DNA from: Dyella_B sp035690825
GTDB lineage: Bacteria > Pseudomonadota > Gammaproteobacteria > Xanthomonadales > Rhodanobacteraceae
Direction of reading: 5' to 3'
Assembly (NCBI RefSeq): GCF_051954575.1
Contig: NZ_JBQCHP010000124.1
Location: 6,830-70,829, forward strand
DNA: 64,000 bases
A program made the position numbers and the translations under genes. The notes beneath the pieces are model-generated. The model searched no databases. It was not told the origin of the DNA and saw nothing but the letters and a program-made list of their open reading frames with translations. Positions 31,954-40,904 of this stretch are shown in pieces; within the stretch, counting starts at the first letter, position 1, and every line of letters begins with the position of its first letter.

Positions 31954-34007
31954 CATCCGACGTACTTGCGCATGGCATGCTGACCACGCACAGCCAGATG
32001 CTCTCTTCCCGTGCCCGCATTCTGATCATCGACGATGACGAGTTGAACCTGCACGCCATCAAGACCGTGCTGGAAGACATCGCCGATGTGGTGCTGGCCA
32101 GCTCTGGCGAGGAAGCGCTACGGCACCTGTTGAAAGGCGAGTTCGCGGTGATCCTGCTCGACGTCTACATGCCGGGCATGGATGGCTACGAAACCGCGCA
32201 ACTGATCCGCGCCCGCGAGCAGACCAAGCGCATACCGATCATTTTTCTTTCCGCCATCAACAAAGAGGTGGAGCATCTCATCCGCGGCTACGCGATGGGT
32301 GCAGTGGACTACGTGTTCAAGCCGGTCGAACCGATCGTGCTGCAGTCGAAAGTGGCGGTGTTCGTCGACCTGTTCATGATGCGGCGGGAGATCCAGCTCA
32401 AGGCCCTGCAGGAACAGCAACTGCGCGATGCCAACCTGCACGCCAACGCGGACCGCCTGCGCGCCGAGCTGGAATTGCTCAAGGCCGAACAGCGGCAGTC
32501 GGCCATCATCGAATCGCTGCCGATCGTGCTTTACCTGGAAGGCCTGGACACCTCGCCGCGCGTACCCAATTTCGTCAGCGGCAATTTCCAGGCGCTGACC
32601 GGCTTCACGCTTGAAGAAGTCGCCGCCGAACCCTCGCTTTGGATAGACCGCGTGCATCCAGATGACCTGCGGCGCGTATCGGCCGCCTTGGCCATCCGCC
32701 AGGAGGGGCACGGCTACGCGGTCGAATATCGCTGGCGCACGGCCGATGGCCAGTACCGGCATTTCCTGGACCAGGCCGTGCTGCTGCGCGATGCGCAAGG
32801 CAATCCGCTGGAATACGCCGGCACATTGCTCGACATCACCGATCGCAAGGAGCTGGAATCGCAACTGCTGCATGTGCGCAAGATGGATGCGCTGGGCCAG
32901 ATCACCGGCGGCATCGCGCACGATTTCAATAACCTTCTGGGCGCCATCCTCGGCGGCCTGGAAATGCTGGAACTGCGCGTACCGATGTCGCCGGAGCAGC
33001 GCAAGCTGTTCGGCACCACGCGCCGCGCCGCCGAACAAGGCACCGCCCTGGTCACCCGCCTGCTGGCGTTTGCGCGCAAGCAGAAACTGCAACCGGCCAG
33101 CATCGACATGGCGGTGTTTTCCGCCGCCGCCACGCAACTGCTGGAACACACGCTGGGCGGCATGGTGATGGTCGAGTGGCACGTGCAGGAAGACCTGTGG
33201 CATCCCTATGCCGACGAAGGCCAGCTCGAACTCGCCCTGATGAATCTGGCGATCAACGCCCGCGACGCCATGCCCGAAGGCGGCACCATCCAGGTGGCCT
33301 GCCGCAATGCCCAGGGCGGCCGCTTTGGCCTTGCCGAAGGTGATTACGTGGTATTGGCGGTGACCGATTCGGGATGCGGCATCTCCCCGGACGATCTGGA
33401 ACGGGTGACCGAACCGTTCTTCACCACCAAGTCGGTCGGCAAAGGCACCGGCCTCGGGCTCAGCATGGTCTATGGCTTCGCCCAGCAATCCGGCGGCACA
33501 GTGCGCATCCACAGCCGGCTGGGCGAAGGCACCACGGTGGAGATCTGGCTGCCGCGCGCCACCCAGCCGCCGAAAAGCACCATCGCGCCGCCGCCGGCGA
33601 CGGTCGCGGGAACGCCCACCGCGGAGGCCGAGGCGCAGCATGTGCTGCTGGTCGACGACCACGACGGCGTGCGCATGACCACCACCATCCTGCTGGAAGA
33701 ACTGGGCTACCGCGTCACCGCCATCCCTGACGGCGTGCAGGCAGTGAGCCTTTCGAACCAGGAGCTGGACGACGTCGATGTGCTGATCAGCGACTACGCC
33801 ATGCCGCTGATGTCGGGCTCGGAAATCATCCGCCAGTTGCGCGCCAAGCGCAGCACCCTGCCCGCCATCATCATCACCGGCCACGCGGACGCGATCGCCA
33901 ATATTCCCGACAGCGTACCGGTGCTCAACAAGCCCTTTACGCTGGCGCAGTTGCAGCAGGCGATTGCGTCGGTGGAGGCGCAGCACGCGGTCGCGGCGGC
34001 GCGATAA
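31950..34007 (+). CDS. Hybrid histidine kinase (REC-PAS-HisKA-HATPase-REC)
   Basis: 685 residues, soluble. Domains in order: receiver (ILIIDDDELN, phospho-acceptor in VILLDVYMPGMDGYE, residues about 25-140); a coiled coil; a PAS domain with PAC motif (FVSGNFQALTGFTLEEVAAE, EYAGTLLDITDRKELE); HisKA with GGIAHDFNNLLGAILG; HATPase with NLAINARDAMPEGG, VTDSGCGI and GTGLGLSMV; and a C-terminal receiver (LLVDDHDGVR, VLISDYAMPLMSG). The N-terminal receiver suggests it takes a phosphoryl group from the poly-HAMP kinase, whose stop codon overlaps this start by 4 bp. No DNA-binding output gene adjoins. Confidence 0.92.
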
Positions 34008-34009
34008 CC

Positions 34010-34086
34010 GTGGGTTGAGTTGCAAACCCCGACATCGGAATACGTGCGTACACGGGATGTTGGGGTTTGCACCCCAACCTACGGTA
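34010..34086. repeat. R2 repeat
   Basis: Arms GGGTTGAGTTGCAAACCCCG and GGGGTTTGCACCCCAACCTA enclose a short loop between the kinase operon and tssA. The stem probably ends transcription of the kinase operon. Confidence 0.75.
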
Positions 34087-34119
34087 GGATTCCCCCACCT
34101 CAAGGACTGCTACGCGCCT

Positions 34120-35154
34120 ATGACCAGCCATGCTCTGGAGTCGTTGTTGTCTCCCCTCGACGGGTCCTCGCCCAGCGGGGAAAATCTTGAATATGATCCT
34201 GATTTCATGGCTCTGGAACGCCTGGCGGCGCCCAAGGTCGAGCGCGCCGTGGGCGACAGCGTCATCGCCGCCGAGGAGCCGGACTGGGACAAGGTCTCCG
34301 ACCAGGCACAGGCCCTGCTGACGCGCTCCAAGGATCTTCGCGTGGCTGTGCACCTGGCCACCGCCTGGATGCGTACCACCGGCCTGCCTGGCTGGAGCAG
34401 CGGCTTGCAGCTGATCCGCAACCTGCTGGAACACTATTGGGACAACGTGCATCCCCAGTTGGATGCGGAAGACGACAACGACCCCACCGCGCGGGTCAAC
34501 GCCGTGGCCGCCGTCACCGACCTGCAAGGCATGCTTGGCTTTTTCCGCACCACGCCGTTCGTGCAGTCGCCGCGGCTGGGCCGGTTCACGCTGCGCGACC
34601 TGCGCATCGCCAACGGTTCGCTCAAGGTCGCCGGCAGCGATGAAGAAAACACCGAACTGCCCGGCCTCACCCAGATCGAAGCCTGCTGCATGGATTGTGC
34701 GGAAGACCAACTGGCCGAAAACGTCGCCGCGATCAACGCCGCGTTCGACCACGTCAAAGCCATCGACGCGATCTTCAACGAGCACATCGGTACTTCCGGT
34801 CCCGACCTGAAACCGTTGCTCAGCGATATCTACGAAGTAAAGAAATTTCTCGAACCGCAGCTGGCCAAGCGCTCGCCGCAGGCGGCCGAGCTGGTGGAAA
34901 GCATCGACGGCGAAGCGTCTGCGTCACCCGCCGGCAAAGCGGCAGCGAGCGGCAGGATCGAAACGCCACAGGACGTGATCCGCCGCCTGGACGAAATCTG
35001 CGACTACTACGCCCGCTGCGAACCCTCCAGCCCGATTCCGCTGTTGTTGCGCCGTGCGCAACGACTGGTGGGTCTGAGCTTCGTCGACCTGATGAAGGAT
35101 CTGGCGCCGGGCGGGATGAGCGAGTTGCAGGTGATTTCGGGGGTTGAGGAATAA
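34120..35154 (+). CDS. tssA: Type VI secretion system TssA (ImpA-family) protein
   Basis: 344 residues. The N-terminal ImpA domain opens with LLSPLDGSSPSGENLEYDPD, the signature of TssA proteins. It continues with WDKVSDQAQALLTRSKDLRV and GLQLIRNLLEHYWDNVHPQL. A Pro/Ala linker separates a short C-terminal helical domain (PQDVIRRLDEICDYYARCEP, SPIPLLLRRAQRLVGLSFVD). TssA caps the baseplate and guides sheath assembly of the type VI injection machine. No other T6SS gene lies within the window, so this copy is detached from its cluster or begins one broken by rearrangement. The ATG at 34120 follows an R2 repeat. Confidence 0.9.
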   Translation: MTSHALESLLSPLDGSSPSGENLEYDPDFMALERLAAPKVERAVGDSVIAAEEPDWDKVSDQAQALLTRSKDLRVAVHLATAWMRTTGLPGWSSGLQLIRNLLEHYWDNVHPQLDAEDDNDPTARVNAVAAVTDLQGMLGFFRTTPFVQSPRLGRFTLRDLRIANGSLKVAGSDEENTELPGLTQIEACCMDCAEDQLAENVAAINAAFDHVKAIDAIFNEHIGTSGPDLKPLLSDIYEVKKFLEPQLAKRSPQAAELVESIDGEASASPAGKAAASGRIETPQDVIRRLDEICDYYARCEPSSPIPLLLRRAQRLVGLSFVDLMKDLAPGGMSELQVISGVEE

Positions 35155-35210
35155 CGTTGGTTGCCTAGTACTGTCGTAACCGAGCGCGCTGAGTTTTGTA
35201 TTGCCTCACC

Positions 35211-35236
35211 GTCATTCCGGCGAAGGCCGGAATGAC
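35211..35236. repeat. R1 hairpin
   Basis: Compact palindrome GTCATTCCGGCGAAGGCCGG followed by AATGAC, between the convergent tssA and AraC-type genes. Confidence 0.8.
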
Positions 35237-35303
35237 GTAAGGCAACAAGTCGGAATGTCGCAAAAGCAGGTTCCCTTGCGTCACCGGTTCAAGCCATTCC
35301 TCA

Positions 35304-36287
35304 TCACGACGCAAAACTACACGCACGCATCAACGTATCACTCGGGTGCTCGTCAAACGCCCGCCGATAATTGGCCGCAAAGCGCGACAGGTTCCAGATA
35401 CCGCAATTCATCGCCACCGACTTCACCGACAGCCGCTGCATACCTTGTGCGGAAAGCTGGCGGCTGGCTTCGTGCAGCCGGAGCAAGGTCAGATAGCGCG
35501 TGGGCGATACGCCAAGCAGCTCATCGAACGCCAGGCGCAAGCTGCGGTCGCTGATCTGCGCGATGGCCGCAACTTCTTCCATGTAGATGTCGCGCTGCAA
35601 GTTGTCGCGCATGAACTGTACCGCCTTGCGGAAGACGGGATAATGCGCGCGGTAGGCAAACGAATACGGCGGCGCCGAGGCTGCACACGCGAACAGTGCG
35701 CGCAATCCATGTTCGTCGATCAGGAAATCCGCCGCACCGCTTTCCAGCAGCCGCGACAATCCACGCGCGTTCCCGCTCATCAGGCCATCGAACAAGATGC
35801 CGTACAAGGTGCGCCATGGCGTGCCGGCATGGCTGTCGGGATGGAACAGGGAAAACTGCCGGCCGGACTGGCCGAAGGAATCCGGATGCGCCTCGACCGT
35901 GCGCTTCACGCCACCATGCAGCGGCGCCAGCGCCATGCTGATGCGCGAGCCGGGAGCCAGCATCACCTCGCACGCGCTGCCAGGCAGCACCACCACCATC
36001 GACTCGGCGATCAGGGGCATGCCGGCGCACCAGCTTTCCGACGCGGTTTCATGCACGTAGCAGGAAAGATAATGTCCCGGCGGCGGCACGAAGCGCCCAT
36101 GCGCGGCGAAATCCAGCAGCGCGCTACCGAACACGGCATGCCCGTACTCGCAACTGCTGAAGCCACCGCTCAAGCCACCTTCCTGCAAGGAAACGGCTTC
36201 GAAGCTGCACAGCTCCAGCATCCGCCGAATGACCACAATGCCAGGCAGTAGAAATTTCTGTTCGTCCACGATGGCCGTTGTCGCCAT
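35304..36287 (-). CDS. AraC-family transcriptional regulator
   Basis: 327 residues. The N-terminal two thirds form a cupin-like ligand domain of the AraC-binding type (PPPGHYLSCYVHETASESWC, ESMVVVLPGSACEVML). The C-terminal 100 residues hold the paired helix-turn-helix (YMEEVAAIAQISDRSLRLAF, LLGVSPTRYLTLLRLHEASR, SVKSVAMNCGIWNLSRFAAN). The sequence GIWNLSRFAANYRRAF is typical of the second motif. It is monocistronic, with a 950-bp empty region upstream and no obvious target gene beside it. Ligand and regulon are unknown. Confidence 0.9.
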   Translation of the reverse strand: MATTAIVDEQKFLLPGIVVIRRMLELCSFEAVSLQEGGLSGGFSSCEYGHAVFGSALLDFAAHGRFVPPPGHYLSCYVHETASESWCAGMPLIAESMVVVLPGSACEVMLAPGSRISMALAPLHGGVKRTVEAHPDSFGQSGRQFSLFHPDSHAGTPWRTLYGILFDGLMSGNARGLSRLLESGAADFLIDEHGLRALFACAASAPPYSFAYRAHYPVFRKAVQFMRDNLQRDIYMEEVAAIAQISDRSLRLAFDELLGVSPTRYLTLLRLHEASRQLSAQGMQRLSVKSVAMNCGIWNLSRFAANYRRAFDEHPSDTLMRACSFAS

Positions 36288-36632
36288 GCTGCTTTCCTCG
36301 ACTCAATGATCCGGTTATTGCAAACGTGCACGCGTGATGACGCAAAACCCGCTTACCAACGGATGTGCTTGCCTTAGCTCTGCTTGCGAATACACGAAGA
36401 GCGGCCAAACGCGCCGCGTCTCGTCAAGGACCGATCGATGGAGGTTTGTAGTACGGCGTGCCATGGGCACAGGACTGCCGAACGGCAGCGTTATACGTAC
36501 AACAATGCTTTGCGATAAGCATGAATGACACCCCTGTTACGACTTTTTGTCATCGCATGACGTTGGCACGCCCTTGCGATCCGTGCAGGGAATGCTGCTT
36601 CAAGGCTCACGTGCTGATGAACAGAGCCATGG

Positions 36633-36651
36633 CCCGATAAGGCTTATCGGG
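36633..36651. promoter_or_regulatory. Perfect 19-bp palindrome
   Basis: CCCGATAAG-G-CTTATCGGG, exact two-fold symmetry with one central base and no T-run on either side. It may be a protein-binding operator or an isolated hairpin; no gene is close enough to assign it. Confidence 0.4.
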
Positions 36652-36906
36652 AGAATAGGTGGCATTTGAATCGAATGAAATAAGAAGAATCTCAATGTGT
36701 GTCAACGAAATGTGTAGAGCGCAATCGACACGCATAAGGCCTGGAGGAATGGTCATGTCGATGGTGGCGCCGGCGTGCGATGCGTCGCGTTTGCAGAAAG
36801 CTGCTGCTACTCGCAGATGCGTCGATGCATGTGTTGAAACATGCAACTGGCAGGCGTTGTTGCGGCGGAGCCGAACTGCAGTGCAAACGAGCCCCTCTCC
36901 CCCCGG

Positions 36907-37104
36907 GATCCGACTAGCGTCGAATCTCAGCTCGCCGGAACATGTTCCCTCCCCTGCGTGCAGGGGAGGGTTAGGGTGGGGTTGCGCGAACTTGCCGCAC
37001 AACATGGATTCATCGCGAGGTTGCTTGACCCCACCCCAGCCTTCCCCTGCACGCAGGGGAGGGAGCCATTATTCGCACAGCTGAGATTCGACGCTAATCA
37101 GATC
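36907..37104. repeat. Composite R3 element bounded by 26-bp outer arms
   Basis: The outer arms (36907-36932 and 37079-37104, GATC-CGACTAGCGTCGAATC-type) are inverted copies matching at 24 of 26 positions. Inside lies a full R3 repeat (36946-37064) with facing CCTCCCCTGC/GCAGGGGAGG hairpins and GGGGTGGGG/CCCCACCCC arms. The internal centre is inverted relative to the copies at 12333 and 61936. Confidence 0.75.
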
Positions 37105-37150
37105 CCAGCGCGGGCCACGCAAATCACGCAAATAGTGTAAACAGGCCCTA
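37104..37150. repeat. Short dispersed repeat, copy 2 of 2
   Basis: Same as 14023-14060 (CCCAGCGCGGGCCACGCAAA ... TAGTGTAAACAGGCCCTA) with a 9-bp internal duplication. It directly abuts the outer right arm of the composite R3 element. Confidence 0.7.
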
Positions 37151-37241
37151 AGAAAGTTATTTGCGAGTTGCTAATGGCGAGGTGCTACTTACAGTCATGG
37201 CTTGTTGCCACAAAGGCCGCGTTGAATCCGCATCAACCGAA

Positions 37242-38024
37242 TCAATGCGCCGGCGCATCACTGGGCAACTCCGCGATCATGTGCACCGCAAGCCCATCGT
37301 AGTTGTAGTCGAAGTGATGATCGCCCGGCATGACATGCACGTTGACCCACTTTGGCAAATGCGGATCGTTGCACACGGTGTCATCGCTATCGTCGCGGCC
37401 GTAGTAGCACACCACGGGCGGCTGGCCTTGCAGCGCCTGCAACGGCGGCAGGGCAGGATAGTGCGGCACCGGGTTGAACCATTGCTTGACCTTCTGCAGG
37501 TGCGTCTTCAGCCAGTTCTCGCGCACCATGATGTAGTCCTCCATCTCCACCTCGAAGCTCACGTCCGTGCTCGGCGACAGCAGCACCATCTGCGTGATGC
37601 GCGCACGGTTGGCCGGACTGAGCTTGTTAACCACGGTGGGCAGGATGTCCGCGCCGAAAGAGAAACCGATCAGCCAGACCTTCTGCTTGTGCCATTGCGC
37701 GGTGTACTGCGTCAACAGCGCGTCCAGGTCGCGTGCGGATTCGTCGGCGCTGCGCAGGCGCCAGAAATAGTCCAGGCAGCTGATGCCGAGCACCGGCACG
37801 CCATGTGCCTGCAGGCGCTTGCCGAGCTGCTGATCCAGGTCGCGCCAGCCGCCGTCGCCGGAATAGAACACCGCCAGCACACCGTCGTGCCCGGCCGGCG
37901 CCGCCGCGGTGGGCATCAGCTTGACGGTGGCGTGTTCCAGCGTGGGATGGGGAAAGGGCTTGAAGATCACCAGCACGGCGATGACGGCCACCACGACAAC
38001 CACTGCAACAACACGCCATTTCAT
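37242..38024 (-). CDS. AcvB/VirJ-like alpha/beta hydrolase
   Basis: 260 residues with an N-terminal membrane anchor or signal (VVAVVVVVAVIAVLVIF), hence periplasmic. The hydrolase core has the opening VLAVFYSGDGGWRDLDQQLG typical of the VirJ family, a nucleophile elbow IGFSFGAD, an acid region CYYGRDDSDD and a His in PGDHHFDYNYDG. In Agrobacterium and Rhizobium, AcvB hydrolyses aminoacylated phosphatidylglycerol made by the partner synthase LpiA/MprF. Here the gene overlaps the mprF stop by 4 bp (ATGA), reproducing that pair. Role in resetting membrane aminoacyl-lipid levels is inferred from family and coupling. Confidence 0.85.
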   Translation of the reverse strand: MKWRVVAVVVVVAVIAVLVIFKPFPHPTLEHATVKLMPTAAAPAGHDGVLAVFYSGDGGWRDLDQQLGKRLQAHGVPVLGISCLDYFWRLRSADESARDLDALLTQYTAQWHKQKVWLIGFSFGADILPTVVNKLSPANRARITQMVLLSPSTDVSFEVEMEDYIMVRENWLKTHLQKVKQWFNPVPHYPALPPLQALQGQPPVVCYYGRDDSDDTVCNDPHLPKWVNVHVMPGDHHFDYNYDGLAVHMIAELPSDAPAH

Positions 38025-40624
38025 CGACGCACGACTCCGCTTAAGCCGCCCGAGATCAGGCTGGCAACATTGGTGAGCACCACCGGCAACGCGATACCGC
38101 CCGGGGCCGCCAGATAGCGCGGCTCCCATTCCGGATCGAACTTGTCTTTGTAGCGGTGCAAGCCCTGGAAATTATAGAAGCGCTCGCCACGACCGAAGAT
38201 GAGCGCGCCGAAGCGGTTCCACAGCGGCGCCTGGCGGCGGCTCTGCAAGCCCGACAGCGGCGCCATGCCGAGGTTGAACCAGCGATAGCCGTGCGCCTTG
38301 GACCACTGCATCAGCTCCACGAACAGGTAATCCATCAGTCCGGGCGGCGCGTCGGGCGCATAGCGCATGAGGTCCACCGAGGCTTCTTCCATGCTGTCGG
38401 TAAGGAACAGGTTGGCGAAGGCGACGGGCTTGTCTTCTTGCCACACCACCGCCATCGGCGTGCGTGCGAGATAGGTTTCATCGAAGGCGCCGAGCGAAAA
38501 GCCTTTTTCGCGTACGCGTTTTTCGCGCAGCCATGCATCCGAGATCGGCTTCAATTGCGGCAACAGAGCTGGCACCTGTTCGATCGGCAAGATTTCCAAG
38601 CGCAGGCCTTCGCGCACCAGCTTGTTCACCGTATTGCGCAAGACCTTTTTCGATTTGCCGTCGAGGTTGAATTGCTCCAGTCGTACGCGTGCTTCTTCGC
38701 CGATCTTGAGCAGGCTCATGCCCACTTCCAGGTACAGGTCCAGATCGCCGGGATTGACCTGGTAGAACACCGGCCAGCCGCCGGCGCGTTCGCAACGCTC
38801 GCGGAAGGTCCACACCAGTTCCTGCCGCGCGCGATCATCGTTGCCGACCGGATCGCCCATCGCCACCCAGCTGCGCCCTTCGATGCCATACATGATGAAA
38901 GCCTTGCTGTCCGGATCGAACAGCAAGCTCTTGTCGCCCATCAACGCCAGATGTGCCTGGGCGGATTGGAATTGCTTGATCAAGGGCAGCGCGCGCGCCA
39001 GGTCCGCTTCATCGGGCAAGGTGGGGCGCTGGCGCGCCGAGCGGATCAGGCTGGTGAGCGCGAACAGCAACGCCACCCCGGTTGCGCCGACCAGTGCGCG
39101 CAGCGCGCGCGGCGCATTGCCGTGGTAGAAACTGAATTGCCACCACAGGTCGTTGCGGTATTCCACGTGCTGATAGCTGAAAAGCACCAGCCACACCGTG
39201 CAGCCCAGCACTGTCGCGCAGGCCAGCACCCAGCCGAACGAGAAGGTGATGTCGAACATCGACGCGCGTCGATAGAACAAGCGATGCGCAGGCGCCAGCG
39301 CCACGGCGAGCAGGATCAGCAGCGCGGCTTCTTCGTAATCGATACCCTTGAGCAGCGAAGCCACTGCGCCGGCGAGCAGCAATACCAATGTCAGCCAATA
39401 CGCGGCATCCAGGCGGCGCTGCAGGCCGCGCGCGAGGATCAGCAGCGACATGCCGATCACGCTGTTGAGGAAATGCGAGATCTCCATTACCGGCAGCGGC
39501 AGCAGATCGCTCAGCAGTTCCAGGCGGCCCGGCAGCACGGCGGTCGCGCCGGAGAACAGCAACACCGCGCCGGACACCAGCGTAAGGCCGGCGAAGAACG
39601 GCGGCAGGATGCCGTTGAACCATGGCGAAAGCAGCGCAGCCTGGCGCAATCCGCGCGCTTCGCGAATCACCACCGCAACGGTGGCCGCGCATAGCGGCAG
39701 CAGGTAATACACGCCGCGGTAGGCCGCGAGCGCACCAAGAATCGGCGCGGACAAGGTCTGGTTGCCGGTGGCGCCGAAGCCCGCAAGCATCACCGCTTCG
39801 AACACGCCCAGGCCGCCGGGCACATGGCTGATCAGGCCGGCGATCTGCGCCAGCGCGAAGATCGCCAGGAACGAACCGAAGTGCAGTTGCAGCGAATCGG
39901 GCATCAGCGCATACAGCACCGCGCCGGCCAACCCCCAGTCGAGCGCGCCGACGAACACCTGGCGCAGGCCCACCGACAGTGGCGGCAGGCTCACTTTCCA
40001 GCGCCACAGCTTGAACGGGCGTCGGATCAGCGCGCCACCGGCCAGCCACAGCAAGGGAATCAAGGTGAGACCCACGCCCAGCAGCAATCGCATATGCGAA
40101 AGCGGCAGGCCCAGCGGAATCGGCACCAGCAGCAGCGTCACGCCGGTGATGGCGAACAGGCCCAGCCAGAAGCTCAGCGTGCAATACAGCACCACCTTGG
40201 CTACATCCAGGGTCGACAGGCCGGCCTGGATGTAGAAGCGGTAGCGGATCGAACCGGACACCAGCATAGCCATGCCCAGCGTGTTGCTGAAGGCGTAACT
40301 GATGAAGGAAATCAGCGCCACGCGCGACCTGGGCAGGGTGCGGCCGATCGCGTTCAGCGCGAACAGGTCGTACAGCGGCATCACCGCATAACCAAGCGCG
40401 GTCAGCACGATCGCCTGGCCGATGCGCCCGCGCCGCAGCCGATGCATGTATTCGCCGACCTGGTGATAGCTCACCTCGCCGGCCAGGCGGTACAGCGCCC
40501 ACAACGCCAGGCATAGCATCAGCACCGACAGTGCCGGACCGGCGAATCGACGCAGCCATACCGGACCCGTCCGGGCCAGGGCGTCTTCTTGGCTAAGGAC
40601 TTCGGCCCCGCCTTGTTGCTCCAC
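38021..40624 (-). CDS. mprF: Aminoacyl-phosphatidylglycerol synthase/flippase (MprF)
   Basis: About 867 residues with the two-part MprF layout. The N-terminal half has about 14 membrane helices with flippase features (SHVPGGLGVFEAVMLAGFGA, AAYRGVYYLLPLCAATVAVV). The C-terminal cytosolic half is a GNAT-fold tRNA-dependent transferase (MYGIEGRSWVAMGDPVGNDD, VDLMRYAPDAPPGLMDYLFV, MAPLSGLQSRRQAPLWNRFG). It transfers Lys or Ala from tRNA to phosphatidylglycerol, lowering surface charge and giving resistance to cationic peptides. GTG at 40624, preceded by GAGAGG, is chosen; the frame stays open to a GTG at 40711. The amino acid specificity cannot be read from sequence. Confidence 0.9.
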   Translation of the reverse strand: MEQQGGAEVLSQEDALARTGPVWLRRFAGPALSVLMLCLALWALYRLAGEVSYHQVGEYMHRLRRGRIGQAIVLTALGYAVMPLYDLFALNAIGRTLPRSRVALISFISYAFSNTLGMAMLVSGSIRYRFYIQAGLSTLDVAKVVLYCTLSFWLGLFAITGVTLLLVPIPLGLPLSHMRLLLGVGLTLIPLLWLAGGALIRRPFKLWRWKVSLPPLSVGLRQVFVGALDWGLAGAVLYALMPDSLQLHFGSFLAIFALAQIAGLISHVPGGLGVFEAVMLAGFGATGNQTLSAPILGALAAYRGVYYLLPLCAATVAVVIREARGLRQAALLSPWFNGILPPFFAGLTLVSGAVLLFSGATAVLPGRLELLSDLLPLPVMEISHFLNSVIGMSLLILARGLQRRLDAAYWLTLVLLLAGAVASLLKGIDYEEAALLILLAVALAPAHRLFYRRASMFDITFSFGWVLACATVLGCTVWLVLFSYQHVEYRNDLWWQFSFYHGNAPRALRALVGATGVALLFALTSLIRSARQRPTLPDEADLARALPLIKQFQSAQAHLALMGDKSLLFDPDSKAFIMYGIEGRSWVAMGDPVGNDDRARQELVWTFRERCERAGGWPVFYQVNPGDLDLYLEVGMSLLKIGEEARVRLEQFNLDGKSKKVLRNTVNKLVREGLRLEILPIEQVPALLPQLKPISDAWLREKRVREKGFSLGAFDETYLARTPMAVVWQEDKPVAFANLFLTDSMEEASVDLMRYAPDAPPGLMDYLFVELMQWSKAHGYRWFNLGMAPLSGLQSRRQAPLWNRFGALIFGRGERFYNFQGLHRYKDKFDPEWEPRYLAAPGGIALPVVLTNVASLISGGLSGVVRR

Positions 40625-40849
40625 GCTGCGATTGCCTCTCAGGTCCTCAAGCCGCGAATGGTGCCATAGGTGGTATGACAGCCAGTAATTTCTTTCGTCG
40701 TATCGCCGCACGTGGCGGCGGCGTGCGTGATGGCGGCACGAACTGCCGTTTGTGCCTGGCGCCGATGGAAAAGCGTAAATCGTCGTCCCGGCGAAAGCCG
40801 CGGCGACGGGACGGGCTCTCGCAGCGGGTGTTCCGTCTGCCGCACGCCA

Positions 40850-40882
40850 TCAAAACAAAGGGCGCTCCAGTGTGGAGCGCCC
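40850..40882 (-). terminator. Rho-independent terminator of the lipoprotein gene
   Basis: A perfect 10-bp GC-rich stem (GGGCGCTCCA / TGGAGCGCCC, 40860-40882, 3-base loop). On the minus strand it is followed by CTTTGTTTT. It lies 22 bp past the stop of the gene at 40905-41519. A further R1-like hairpin (CGTCGTCCCGGCGAAAGCCG) lies at about 40779-40816. Confidence 0.8.
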
Positions 40883-40904
40883 CGCATGCATCACGTTGCT
40901 GAGC

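Larger units (their letters stand above)
36288..37241. other. 950-bp region without a recognisable gene
   Basis: Lies upstream of the AraC-type gene and downstream of the AcvB-like gene. It contains a perfect 19-bp palindrome (36633-36651), a composite R3 repeat with outer arms (36907-37104) and a short dispersed repeat (37104-37150). Open frames across it lack any protein-like features. Its 5' half (36288-36630) is less GC-rich than the surroundings and shows nothing I can name. Confidence 0.6.

Noticed and set aside
36607..37005. 132-codon minus-strand open frame in the 950-bp gap
   Set aside because: Runs through R3 repeat sequence and has no recognisable features.
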